Positions 11,601-20,280 of a DNA stretch of 64,000 nt are shown piece by piece. The stretch comes from Prochilodus magdalenae (lineage: Eukaryota; Chordata; Actinopteri; Characiformes; Prochilodontidae), in the NCBI GenBank assembly GCA_024036415.1, contig JAMWET010003610.1, forward strand, positions 21,001 through 85,000, written 5' to 3'. The notes beneath the pieces were generated by a model that worked only from the letters and a program-made list of their open reading frames with translations, made no database searches and was not told the origin of the DNA. Made by a program: the position numbers and the translations under genes. The number at the start of each line of letters is the position of its first letter. Within the stretch, counting starts at the first letter, position 1.

Positions 11601-14600
11601 CAAGGCCTGGTAGACCAGCACACAGGCAATCATTAGACAAACAGTACTTAAAATACCCAAATACTTTCATCTGTGATAAAATATAAACCTCCACTTCTGC
11701 TTCACCTGAAAAAAGTTCACAGCTGTTTCTGTCCACCCACAGCCCCCACCCCACCCCTGTGAGACTCAGAAGTAAGCCAGTAAGTATGTCTGCACATCAA
11801 ACAAAGAAGCTGCTGGTCTATGGACTGACCACTCCAGAGTCTAGACCTCAACAGCATGGAGTGTGTTTAGGGTTACTTGAATTGTAACAGAATTATGGAG
11901 GTATGGAAAAATATCCTTAAAAATCTGTAAGTGCGTCATACATAAAATGAAAACTGAAACAAAGGCCAAGAGTGGGATTGGCCCCGGTTATTCTATACAG
12001 CAGTGTATGCTTTCTGCTGTTTGTTGCTAAAAATATAATTAGCAATTAAGTTAATAGCTGTTTTAACTGGATAATAGAAATAGAAGTGCTCTCTGACTTC
12101 TGATCAGTACTGTAACTTCTTTAACTGTAAAGAAGCACTGTGTAAGATGACATAATGTGCTTTCATACTAATCAAAGCCCCTCCTTCTCCTTAATTGCCC
12201 CATTTGCCCCCATTTACTTAGCAGTCTGAGGAGTTGTTCAGCTTCAAACTTTATCCCTTTACTCAGCAGAGGAAAGCAAAGCAATGCCAGTATTACCTCT
12301 GTTTTTCTTCTATCTTTAATCACTTGCTTTCTTTGTTTCAAAAGCGCATCCACTCATTCTACTGTGCTACAGTGCTACTGCAACTCACTATCACCTCTTC
12401 AAGTTTGAAGTGGCATTAAGAGACGAGAACGGGCTGGTGCTAGCTGGTTAGCATGCTAACTTCAGTAGATATTTAAGATATAGTAGAAATTTCCCTTTAA
12501 GGAATCTTAAATGAACTTGTTTCTGCAGACACTGAAGGACATATTGTTGGACACAAGTATGTTGCGTGTCTTGAAACAGTAATAGCAACTATTTTGAATC
12601 CTATACCTTTTTTCTTGTTTGTAAGGGAAACAAAACATGCTCCCGTATTCACAATTTGTATTTCTTATTGGGCAGTACATCATACATCACATCATGTAGG
12701 AGATTTTTGCTCTGTACCTGTGACAGTCAATTTCCGTATTTCGCTTCTCTTGTCCTTGTTGCCAACCCGGACGCCACATTTGTAATCGCCTGAGTTGGAG
12801 GACATGGCTGGTGCGAGGCTGCGTTCCACCACAGACACGCTGGTGTTTTTGGAGTAGATCACGTTTTCGTACAGAATGAAGGTGAAGCTGTGCATGGGGT
12901 GAGAAGAGCTATGGCTGACCTTGGCCTCACAGCGCAGGGTCACGTTGGTGCCTCTTTCCACCGTGTCGCTTGGCAGAAAGGTCAGCTTCACCCAGTCAAT
13001 GGTGAACGCTAGAAAGAGAATGGTTGGTCAGTTAAGCATAGTTGGACCGTTATGTCAGTAGTTAGGTAAAATAGGTGGCCTGGGAAAGCACTATAACACC
13101 CAAGACGTGCTGGATCATGACTGAGATATGACAGACTTTGTTGCCATGGCTGGATGACTTGCACATCAGTGAGGCTTTCATGTCCAACACAATGTTGCTG
13201 GTTCATGGTTTGTCTCTTCTCGGATGCTTTGGTTCAGTTATCTTTCATATGATTTTACTGCTACTTGTGATTGTCCTGCTATATGTGATTATAGTGATTT
13301 ATGTGATGATACCGCTGTTTGTGATTATATTGCGTATAATCACACTAGGTGTGAATTTCTTGTCACATGTGATTATAGTTATACATGTGATTATAGTGCT
13401 GTATATGATTATACTCCTACAGGTGATTACAGCGTTGCCTGAGATTACACAGCTGAATGTCATGATAGCACTGCATGTGATTACACTGCTGTGTGTGATT
13501 ATAGTTCTATATGTGATTATAGTGCTACATGTGATGTAATGCATTACAGTGGGGTGCGAAAGTTTGGGCAGCGTTGTTAATTTTCCTGATTTACCTTTAT
13601 AAAGCATTGATTGCTTGGATAAAAAAATTAAGTTAAATATATCATATAGGGGACAAACACAGTGATATTTGAGAAGTGAAATTAAGTTTATATGATTTAC
13701 AGAAAGTGTGCAATAATTGTCTAAACAAAAGTAGGCAGGTGCATAAATTTGGGCACCAAAAAAAAAACCTTTAGTAGATCCTCCTTTCGCAGAAATAACA
13801 GCCTCTAAACACTTCCTATAGCTTCTAATGAGAGTCTGGATTGTGACTGAAGGTATTTTAGACCATTCTTTACAAAACATCTCTAGTTCATTCAGGTTTG
13901 ATGGTTTCCGAGCATGGACAGCTCTCTTTAAGTGACACCACAGATTTTCAATAATATTCAGGTCTGGGGACTGAGATGGCCATTCCAGAACGTTGTACTT
14001 GTTCCTCTGCATGAATGCATTAGTAGATTTTGAGCAGTGTTTAGGGTCGCTGTCTTGTTGGAAGATCCAGCCCTGGTGCAGCTTCAGCTTTGTCACTGAT
14101 TCCTGGACATTGGTCTCCAGAATATGCTGATATTGATTGGAATCCATACATCCCTCAACTTTAACAAGATTCCCAGTCCCTGTACTGGCCACACAGCCCC
14201 ACAGCATGATGGAACCCCCACCAAATTTTACTGTAGATAGCAGGTGTTTTTCTTGGAGTGCTGTGTTCTTTTTCCTCCATGCATAACGGCCCTTGTTATG
14301 CCCAAATAACACAGCACCTTATTCCAAAATGAAGCTGGCTTGTCCAAATGTGCTTTAGCATACCTTAAGCGGCTCTGTTTGTGATGTGGGTGGAGAAAAG
14401 GCTTCCTCTGCATCACTCTCCCATACAGCATCTCCTTGTGTAAAGTGCGCCGAATAGTTGAACGATGCACAGTGACTCCATCAGCAGCAAGATCATGTTG
14501 TAGGTCTTTGGTGCTGGTCTGTGGGTTGACTCTGACCATTCTCAACATCCTTCGCTTCTGTTTAGTCGAGATTTTTCTTGGTCTGCCACTTCCAAGCCTT

Positions 14601-17125
14601 GACTTGAACTGTGCCTGTGGTCTTCCATTTTCTCACAAGTGATTTCTCACAGTGGAGGGGGACTGAAAGCTGAAATCTCTGAGATAGCTTTCTGTATCCC
14701 TCCCTAAAAACCATGACGGTGAACAATCTTTGTTTTCAGGTCATTTGAAAAAAGTTGTTTTGAAGACTCCCATGCTGCGGACTCTTCAGATGAAGAAGAT
14801 GCCCGCAAAGAGGAGAAAAACTTACAATTGCCCCCCTAAATACACACTTCTCATAATTGGAGTCACCTGTGTATGGAGGTCAAGGGTCACTGAACTTACC
14901 AAACCAAATTTGAGTTCCAATAATTAGTTCTAAAGGTTTTGAAATCAATAAAATGACAACAGTGCCCAAATTTATGCACATGCCCTACTTTTGTTTAACC
15001 AGTTATTGCCCACACTTTCTGTAAATCATATAAAACTTCATTTCACTTCTCAAATATGACTGTGTTTGTCCCCTATATGATATATTTAACGCAATTTTTT
15101 TATCCAAAAACCAATCAAATGCTTTATAAAGGTAAATCAGGAAAAAATTAAACAAGGCTGCCCAAACTTTCGCACCCCAACTGTATTTCTCAGGTTAGTG
15201 TTCAGTGAAACACACTGTGGCTTGATGGGAACTGTAATACATTCATAGTTAAAAGCAGGAAAAAGGTGAACATTCAATTTCATATCAATTCCAAAACTTT
15301 TATGTACAGTCTAGTTAGTAGTGTAATTTTGCCACCGTTTTGCCATTTTTTGACACTGAAACTAATTCTCTGAAACTCTATGCTGCTGATGCTGAATGCA
15401 AATGCATATGTCACTATACTTTGCTACATAATACACTGTGCAATTAATCTCAAAAATTATGGAAATTCCATTTAAAAAGTATAACAAAAGTATTGGGTTG
15501 ACCACTCCTTAGAGCTAACAATTAGAGCCATGCTAACAGTGTGGAGAGTCTACAGGAAATCCACACAGAGACTGAAGGAGTCTAGTTTCTAAGCAGGAGG
15601 AGGAACAAGGAAGGAAAGCAGACAAAAACACAAAAACAACACAATATATGTCCCTGGAGTACAGGGTTCTAAGTGATATCCGACTACTGATTCTTATTTC
15701 CAGCCAGCCAAACACAGCAGCTTGCATGCATGCTAGAGACCTTCCAGCCGGAAAATCCATCGTCCCCAGAGAGCAAAACCCCAAGCATAAGCCCAACCTC
15801 ACATTAGCGTCTAAAATATAGGGACAGTTTTTTGGCTTTTGGACGTGTTTTGCTCATTTTGTTTTACCCCGATATCTTAAACTTAGACACAACAACCTGC
15901 TACAGTCCAATGAACATTTCCCAGGATAACTAAGCATACTTGCAAAGCTCAAAGCGTCTGCCTGCTGGATATCTACCCCGCCTAAAAATACATCCAATAA
16001 ATCTCACAAAATCCTGTCAGAATACTACAGTGCCTCTAAATCAATCAGGAGGTCACATTTCATGAGAATTAAAAATAGCTGCTTTGTCCATCACAAGCAG
16101 ATGGCCTAAAACTGTCTGAAAGACCAGGAGCGTCGCTTTATAATCTCCTAACAAACAAACCAGTATACAGCAAGCCCAAGATGCTTCTCTGTCGTAATAA
16201 CCCAGAGGAACTTATTTTTTGAATCATATTAAAAAAAAAAAAAAACTTTTAAAAGATGGTTCGTTTGAAATTTTAGATATGAGATTTATGGAGGGGTAAA
16301 GCGACCTTGTAAAGGTTAAACAGAACTTCATGTAACGGTATGGAATTAGAAAGAATACTTTAAATCAGTATATTACTGTAAACGTTTAACTATATGTGAT
16401 GGGATCTTTACACTCACAAATCTTTTTTAAACCTCTAGGACTGAACAACACAAAGTACAGCTATAATGCAGAAGTTTTGGGCACCCCTGATCAAATAGCA
16501 GAAATTTATGAATGAAAAAAAAAAACTCCACAAAATCACAAAATGTGGCTTGGTTTTTTGTACATGTTACACTTGCAGGGAATTTGCAGAATTAAAAAAA
16601 ATCAAACTAAATGAAAAAAATCTGAAAAATGTTACATTTATGTTCGTTTCAATTTATCATCACTTAGCCAACTGGCAAAACTTTTTGACCCAGGGGTCTT
16701 ATACTTTATGCATAAAATTGCCACGTAGTTTACAATTTTATTTTAGTTTAATAAAATCAGAAAAAAAGCACTGAAAAAATTAAATAACCTTAGACATAAA
16801 TTTATTTGGTAAATGAATGAAGCAAGCTTTTGTCTTTTAGTGAACTCAGTTTATCGCCAATGTTTCATTTTTTCAGTGCAGTCAGAATGCTAAATGATGA
16901 CGGAAATGCTAAATTGGGAAATGGAAATGGAAAGACTGACTTACATGACTGTGCCTTGCCATCTGGACCTACATGAGAGGAAAAGACACATTTAATACAA
17001 TATGAAGGACAAGTGTAGGCGTTAAAAGAAACACGATTGCAAGGCTTGAAAAACCTCATGAGTCTTACTTAGGGTGATAGGCCCTATCAGGAGAACAGAG
17101 CTAAGCCAGGGAGGCCAGGGCTCAT
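4600..17125 (-). CDS. pecam1: PECAM1-like six-Ig-domain receptor gene (multi-exon, incomplete)
   Basis: Overview of the split gene whose exons are listed separately. PECAM1 (CD31) is a cell-surface adhesion protein of endothelium, platelets and leukocytes, with six extracellular Ig domains, one membrane span and a cytoplasmic tail with ITIMs. Seen here: six consecutive single-exon Ig-like domains in one orientation, with phase-1 borders wherever the frame can be read. The Ig1 start (SFTIDW) resembles the mammalian SFTINS start. Ig5 has the motif CESMLGTLPI (mammal CESISGTLPI), and Ig6 has SYYCEAFNDAG (mammal EYYCTAFNRA). The mini-exon before Ig1 also matches the mammalian plan. Ig1 and Ig2 are intact, but Ig3-Ig6 need frameshift corrections. 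The 3' exons are missing or cut off by the palindrome centred at 3897. An FCRL- or CEACAM-like receptor is less likely because of the count and order of domains. Gene identity is inferred from remembered family sequence. Confidence 0.72.
4857..5155 (-). CDS. pecam1: PECAM1 exon: Ig domain 6, membrane-proximal (arm-2 copy)
   Basis: Acceptor GAAACCAG (5156) and donor GTCAGG (4856) bound 299 bp. From the acceptor, phase 1 reads SKPVADSFPLRDHTITEGM and then EVDLYCSVKEGTVPVTF, with the first Ig cysteine. The frame then breaks, and the strand F motif SYYCEAFNDAGV appears in another frame. VKEGxxPxTF and YYCxAFN are characteristic of the sixth PECAM1 domain. The copy on the plus strand (2643-2924) breaks earlier in the same exon. 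This is the last Ig exon before the fold-back point. Confidence 0.62.
5557..5655. repeat. (AT)n microsatellite, arm 2
   Basis: Mirror of the array at 2146-2255, lying about 400 bp from the Ig6 exon in each arm. Confidence 0.95.
6296..6589 (-). CDS. pecam1: PECAM1 exon: Ig domain 5 (arm-2 copy)
   Basis: This 294-bp exon has acceptor CTCTTGCAG (6590) and donor GTGAAC (6295). The opening phase-1 frame reads LSPSQSSVQLDKS and then breaks. Later frames hold the first-cysteine region (CTGTGCGAGAGTATGCT, i.e. LCESML), a GTLPI-YTLLKS stretch close to mammalian PECAM1 domain 5, and the strand F end FTCQAENQGPGYSESSQDL. Combining both palindrome arms gives a credible domain, while each arm alone is interrupted. 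The exon length is divisible by three even though the frame is broken, so compensating indels are present. Confidence 0.62.
7341..7633 (-). CDS. pecam1: PECAM1 exon: Ig domain 4 (arm-2 copy)
   Basis: Acceptor CCTGCAG (7634-7640) and donor GTAAGTAG (7340) bound a 293-bp exon whose frame shifts. Recognisable pieces are LFSVPSLSITSEQD, EGDVFFLSCRTSTIL (first Ig cysteine), NVTYTIYKNQHILKAG, then HCVAEAKSIKK (second cysteine) and LTINVK at the 3' end. It lies inside the palindrome, and the mirror exon is at 108-395 on the plus strand. The arms break the frame at different places. For example, the mirror copy ends GTTAAAG (phase 1, as expected) while this one has lost an A. That pattern points to sequencing or consensus error. 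Confidence 0.62.
7741..8086. other. AT-rich intronic stretch beyond the palindrome arm
   Basis: Part of the intron between Ig3 and Ig4. It is strongly AT-rich with T and A runs. I see no exon or clear repeat. It has no mirror in the window because arm 1 ends at base 1. Confidence 0.6.
8087..8620 (-). mobile_element. Internally deleted Tc1-like transposon remnant
   Basis: On the minus strand, the N-terminal paired-like region of a fish Tc1 transposase is recognisable (ORF part 8258-8458; FQKGQI and a RNVVRKVIGDH end). At about 8265 it jumps to WSDESRFTLFRSDGRIRVRR (8130-8230), the segment with the first catalytic aspartate. Roughly 200 bp or more between these parts is missing compared with the family. 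The rest of the catalytic domain and the 3' terminal repeat are absent after 8087. Leader-like sequence extends to about 8620. It cannot be active. It sits in the intron between Ig3 and Ig4. Confidence 0.8.
9294..9579 (-). CDS. pecam1: PECAM1 exon: Ig domain 3, frameshifted
   Basis: A probable acceptor TTTTCAG (9580-9581) opens a phase-1 frame reading LNITPSIRNMA, which meets a stop near 9543. In another frame the domain continues NVVEGDRVHINCSVP with the first Ig cysteine. Strand F follows as GEYVCKAEKG in a further frame, and the end reads QTIYVVS before a GTAAC donor (9293). At least three frame changes occur in 286 bp, near A- or G-rich runs. The order of motifs fits one Ig domain. Neighbouring Ig1 and Ig2 are clean, so poor consensus sequence near the contig end is more likely than gene decay. 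A pseudogene cannot be excluded without reads. Confidence 0.6.
9580..11140. other. Intron between Ig2 and Ig3
   Basis: Non-coding apart from a repeat-family fragment at 10780-10935. Small GATA-type runs (10257-10275) and an AT-rich patch (10500-10570) are visible. The open frames here show no domain or splice-consistent exon. Confidence 0.55.
10780..10935 (-). repeat. Interspersed repeat fragment shared with 52130-52310
   Basis: Its reverse complement contains GGACAAGTTTCTGGATGTAG, which also occurs at 52187-52206. The flanks align as well (AATAACAG-TG-TGATT before it, AT-GATGTTC after it). Two diverged copies about 41 kb apart in opposite orientation indicate a dispersed repeat family. I do not recognise the family with certainty. 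Confidence 0.55.
11141..11419 (-). CDS. pecam1: PECAM1 exon: Ig domain 2
   Basis: This is an intact 279-bp exon (93 codons) with acceptor AATTCAG (11420-11421) and donor GTAAGT (11140-11135). The first two bases complete a glycine codon with the last base of Ig1, and the protein continues LQTPHLKVQSG. The Ig cysteines lie near residues 23 (MATCSATEE) and 68 (NLHCNYRH). EGDEI before the first cysteine and the sequon NAT at 53 are typical of the domain. The open frame runs a little past the donor, but translation beyond VIVK is intronic. In PECAM1, Ig2 supports the homophilic contact of Ig1; this role is inferred. Confidence 0.8.
11420..12717. other. Intron between Ig1 and Ig2
   Basis: Non-coding. 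The segment 12350-12530 resembles, in reverse complement, part of the TTAA-flanked MITE at 35715-36098 (shared GTTAGCATGCTAAC and flanks). No exon is seen. Confidence 0.5.
12350..12530 (-). repeat. Diverged copy of the 35.7-kb MITE family
   Basis: It contains AGCTGGTTAGCATGCTAACTTCAGTAGATAT. Its reverse complement aligns with 35845-35930 (GATATCCACTGAAGTTAGCATGCTAACCAGCT), including the region that follows. The ends are eroded. A CTTTAAGG near 12497 may be what remains of the terminal AGGAGC/TTAA border. A weaker relative lies at 24100-24220. Confidence 0.5.
12718..13008 (-). CDS. pecam1: PECAM1 exon: Ig domain 1 (homophilic binding domain)
   Basis: This is an intact 291-bp exon (97 codons) between the acceptor TTTCTAG (13009-13010) and the donor GTACAG (12717). 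Numbering from the F of FTIDW, the Ig disulfide cysteines are near residue 26 (TLRCEAKV) and residue 77 (GDYKCGVRV). The core tryptophan of strand C is replaced by an FILY stretch, as in PECAM1. Sequons NVT (21) and NTS (54) are visible, and SGDYKC is the usual strand F motif. In PECAM1, Ig1 makes the trans-homophilic contact at endothelial junctions; that role is inferred by homology. Phase 1 at both ends fits the neighbouring exons. There is no frameshift or stop here, unlike Ig3-Ig6. Confidence 0.82.
13250..13541 (+). repeat. 18-bp minisatellite, outlying array
   Basis: The degenerate unit is near ATACTGCTACATGTGATT, repeated about 16 times and ending where the Tc1 element is inserted. It is the same unit as the big array at 17448-20280. 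The period is a multiple of three, so it stays open in several frames and produces repetitive ORFs on both strands; these are not genes. Confidence 0.85.
13547..15183 (-). mobile_element. Near-complete Tc1/mariner element with ~230-bp inverted repeats
   Basis: The left end CAGTGGGGTGCGAAAGTTTG and the right end CAAACTTTCGCACCCCAACTG are inverted repeats that continue for about 230 bp (13547-13775 against 14960-15183). TA is present on each side (13545-13546 and 15184-15185), the usual Tc1 target duplication. Length is about 1637 bp, normal for fish Tc1. The transposase is on the minus strand. It is inserted into intron 2 of the PECAM1-like gene at the edge of an 18-bp satellite. The two terminal repeats differ by a modest number of changes, which suggests a moderately old insertion. 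Confidence 0.92.
13770..14714 (-). pseudogene. Inactivated Tc1 transposase gene
   Basis: The reading starts near 14714 (MVFREGYRKLSQRFQLSV, with WKTTGTVQ downstream), shifts frame near 14600, and continues as LGSGRPRKISTKQKRRM and the second helix-turn-helix. At about 14310-14320, FWNKVL runs straight into CYLGHN: the family segment WSDETK with the first catalytic aspartate is missing, about 20 bp of DNA, which also changes frame. Downstream the frame is open and keeps GGGSIMLWGC, the second aspartate in IFQQDSDPKH, and the glutamate in SPDLNIIENLW. With no first aspartate the DDE triad is broken, so the protein would be inactive. The frame runs past the normal end into the terminal repeat. 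Confidence 0.88.
15186..16440. other. Rest of intron 2, no feature recognised
   Basis: Unique-looking AT-rich sequence. A minus-strand open frame at 15533-15802 begins MRLGLCLGFCSLG, but it has no splice context linking it to the mini-exon in the right phase and no domain. Confidence 0.4.
16455..16730. mobile_element. Probable mariner-type MITE
   Basis: The left end carries ATGCAGAAGTTTTGGGCACC followed by CCTGATCAAA. The right end (about 16695-16725) carries the diverged inverse, TTTTGACCCAGGGGTC and TTATGCATAAA. No coding capacity lies between them. A further left-end-like motif (GCAGAAGCCTGGGCACCCCT) is at 20880-20900 without a clear partner. Confidence 0.5.
16945..16968 (-). CDS. pecam1: PECAM1 24-bp mini-exon (end of signal peptide / N-terminus)
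   Basis: A pyrimidine-rich acceptor ending in CTCATGTAG at 16969 and a GTAAGTC donor at 16944 bracket 24 bases. Read in phase 1 they give PDGKAQS. The last base, T, joins CG at the start of the Ig1 exon to make serine, giving KAQSSFTIDW, which resembles mammalian EGQENSFTI. A very short second exon completing the signal-peptide region is known for PECAM1 and Fc-receptor relatives. The matching phase on both sides is the main support. It is too short to be found by ORF calling and would need RNA evidence. Confidence 0.6.
17069..17125 (-). CDS. pecam1: Candidate PECAM1 exon 1 (signal peptide), frame uncertain
   Basis: On the minus strand, an ATG at 17125-17123 precedes a stretch that reads WLSSVLLIGPITL in one frame. 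This would suit the hydrophobic core of a signal peptide. It ends at a GTAAG donor (17068-17064) in phase 1, which joins the mini-exon to give ITLSPDGKAQS. The ATG is out of frame with the hydrophobic stretch by one base: its own frame gives MSPGLPGLALFS and then stops. The exon length is 57 bp, whereas phase 1 needs 55 or 58. A single missing base would reconcile the two, and small indels are frequent in this contig end. The true exon 1 could also lie elsewhere, since the only in-frame ATG is at 17282 and would put about 65 residues before the hydrophobic core. Confidence 0.35.
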
Positions 17126-17447
17126 CGGTCCCAGGTGAGCTGTGATGGTACGTTGATAGACGCTGGTGGGAATGTATGAGGGTATAGAGTCCTGAAGTGG
17201 GAGTGCCTTGTACAAAACCCCTTTCTTTTGTTTTTAGCCTTGAACAGGAAATGAGTGTTACTTCCCTCAGCGATGTACGCATTTTGTGTCGCTTTTGCTA
17301 TGCAAGGAGACCTCCATTCTGCCTACACCATAGGCCTAATCCCACTGATAATGCAGCACAGTCGATGGAGATATTTACAGCCTTGTCCTGGGAATCAAAT
17401 GTTTAACACTTTCGGACATTGATGATCATTTAGAGCAAAATATAGCC

Positions 17448-20280
17448 TTGGGGTTTTATACATTGCTACATGTGATTATCCTGCTACAGGTGGTTATACT
17501 GCTACATGTAAGATTATCCTGCCTCAGTGATATCCTGCCTAGGGTTTATACTGCTACATTTGATTATCCTGCTACAGCGTGGTTATACTGCTACATTGTG
17601 ATTATCCTGCCTACAGTGTGGTTTATACTGCGGGATACATGTGATATCCTGCTACAGGTAGTTATACTGCCAACATGTGATTATCCTGCCACAGGGTAAG
17701 TTATACTGCAACATGTGATTATTCCTGCTAACAGGTAGTTATACTGCTACATAGTGTGATATCCTGCCACAGGTGGTTTATACTGCTACATGTGATTATC
17801 CTGCTACAGGTGTTTATAATACATGCTACATGTGATTCATCCTGCCACAGGTAGATTAATACTGCAACATGTGATTACCCTGTTACAGGTAGTTTATACT
17901 TAGCAACATGTGATTATCCTGCTACAGGTAGTTTATACTGCAAACATGTGATTATCCTGGCCACAGGGTGTTTATACTGATACATTTGATTATCCTGCTA
18001 AAGGTGGTTATACTGGCTACATCATTGATTTATCCTGCTACAGGTGGTTATACTGACTACATGTGAGTATTCTGTACAGGTAGTTATACTGCAACATGTG
18101 ATTATCCTGCCACAGGTGTTTATACTGCTACCATTTCATTATCCTGCTACATGTGGTTATACTTGCTACATGTGATTATCCTGTACAGGTTATTATACTG
18201 CTACATGTGATTATCCTGCCACAGGTGTTTATACTGCTACATTTGATCTCCTGCTACAGGTGTTATAATGCTTCATGTGATGTTTCAGTAACACAGGTGT
18301 TTATGTACGCTCATGTGATTATACTGCCACAAGGTTGTTTATACTGCGACAGTGATTTATCCTGCTATAGAGTGGATTCCCTGCTACATGTGATTAGCCT
18401 GCCACAGTGGCTGTTTACACTGCTACATGTGATTATTCAGTAAACAGGTGTTTATATGCTACATGCATGATTATCTGCCACGGTGTTTATACTGCTACAT
18501 CGTGATTATTCAGTAAACAGGTGTTTATACTGCTACATGTGATGTATCCTGCCACAGGGTTGCTCATACTGCTACATGTGATTTATTCCTGCCTACAGGT
18601 GTTTTTTAGCTACTGCTACATGTGATGTTTATCCTGCCACAGGTGTTTATACTGCTACATGTTGATTATCCTGCTACAGGTGTTTATACTAGATTCATGT
18701 GATGTTATCTAGGTAACAGGTCGTCTTTATACTGCTTCAATGTGATTTATTCAGTAAAACAGGTGTTTATACTGCCACATGTGATTATCCTGCCACAGGT
18801 GTTTATACTGCAACATGTGATTATCCTGCCACAGGTGTTTATACTGCTACATGTGATTATTCAGTAACAGGTGTTTATACTGCTACATGTGATTACTCCT
18901 GCAAACAGGTTTTTATACTGCTGATTATCTGCACAGACTGCGGTCAAATTCACTGACTACATGTGACGACCCCCTACTACAGATGATTTATACAGCTTCC
19001 ATGTGATTATCCTCCCCCAGGTGTTTATACTGCAACATCTGATATTGCCTGCAGCCAGGTAGGTTTTCAATCCCAGTGTGAACATTTATCCTTCCCCAGG
19101 TGACGTTTATACTGGCTACCATGTGATTATCCTTCTACAGGTGGTTCTATACTGGTACATGTGGACCATCAGTCCCTATTGTTTACTACTGCCTAGCATG
19201 TGATTATCCTGCCACAGGGGTTATACTGTACATGTGATTATCCTGCCACAGGTGTTTATACTGCTACATGTGATTATTCAGTTTAACAGGTTTGTGTTAT
19301 ACTGCTACATGTGATTATCCCGGTAACAGGGGTTTTATACTGCACATGTGATTGATCTCGCTACACATGTTTCGTCCTGCTACATGCTGATTATCCTGCC
19401 ACAGGAGCTTTACATTGCTGCAGCTGTGATTATTCAGTAACATGGGTTACACTGCTACGTGTGATTATCCTGCCACAGGTGTTTACACTGTCTACATGTG
19501 ATTATCATGCCACAGGGTGTTTACACTGCTACATGTGATTGATCCAATGCAACAGGTGGTTATACTCGTTACATGTGATTATCCTGCTACAGGTGGAGAA
19601 ACAAACTGCTACATACATGATTGTCATGATATATCCTGGATATACTGGTGCATGTGATATCTGCCGTCACAGAGCATGCGATTGCTACCTGCGCTATTTC
19701 AGTCAAGGTGTTTATACTAGCTGCTACATGTGATTATTCAGCAAACAGGTGTTTACACTGCTACATGTGATTATTCAGAAACAGGGTGTTTATACTCTAC
19801 ATGTGATTACCCTGCAACAGGTGTTTATACTGCTGATTATCTTGCTACAGGCGGTCAAACTGCTACATGTGACAACCCTACTACAGGTGATTATACCGTT
19901 TCATGCGATTATCCTGCTACAAGTGTTTATACTGCAACATCTGATTGTACTGCTACACGAGTGATTATTTCTGCCAACAGGTTTGTTTATACAGAGACAT
20001 ATGATTATCTAGCTGCAGTTGATTAGGGCCACGTGTAATGCCCCTGCTACAAGTGATTGTACTGTTACATGTGATTATCCTGCTACAGGTGATTATACTG
20101 CTACATTTGATTTTTCAGCTGCATGTGATTATACTGCTACATGTGATTTTTCTGCTACATGTGATTATACAGCTACATGTGATTACACTGCTATATGTGA
20201 TTATGTTGCTTATAATAGGGTAATTGTACTGCGATATGCGGACGATACTGCTACGTGTGAATTATACGGCTACATGTGAT
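17448..20280 (+). repeat. 18/36-bp hierarchical satellite array (~2.8 kb)
   Basis: For most of its length the unit is 36 bp, GTGTTTATACTGCTACATGT plus GATTATCCTGCCACAG. It consists of two related 18-mers: A, TATACTGCTACATGTGAT, and B, TATCCTGCTACAGGTGTT. At the 3' end (about 20050-20280) only the A-type 18-mer remains. Many copies differ by single-base insertions or deletions. Variants with TTCAGTAACAG in place of TCCTGCCACAG recur from 18430 onward, which suggests higher-order repeats. Long ORFs here (repeats of YTATCDYPATG and similar) are a by-product of the 18-bp period. Confidence 0.95.

Noticed and set aside
13299..13760. C-terminal extension of the transposase open frame
   Set aside because: The frame runs through the terminal repeat into the 18-bp satellite, so it is read-through and not protein.
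15533..15802. Minus-strand frame starting MRLGLCLGFCSLG as an alternative signal-peptide exon
   Set aside because: It lies downstream of the mini-exon in gene order and has no phase-matched donor to Ig1.
17448..20279. Many long repetitive open frames (YTATCDYPATG and similar)
   Set aside because: They come from an 18-bp unit whose length is a multiple of three, appear in several frames, and break at random indels.
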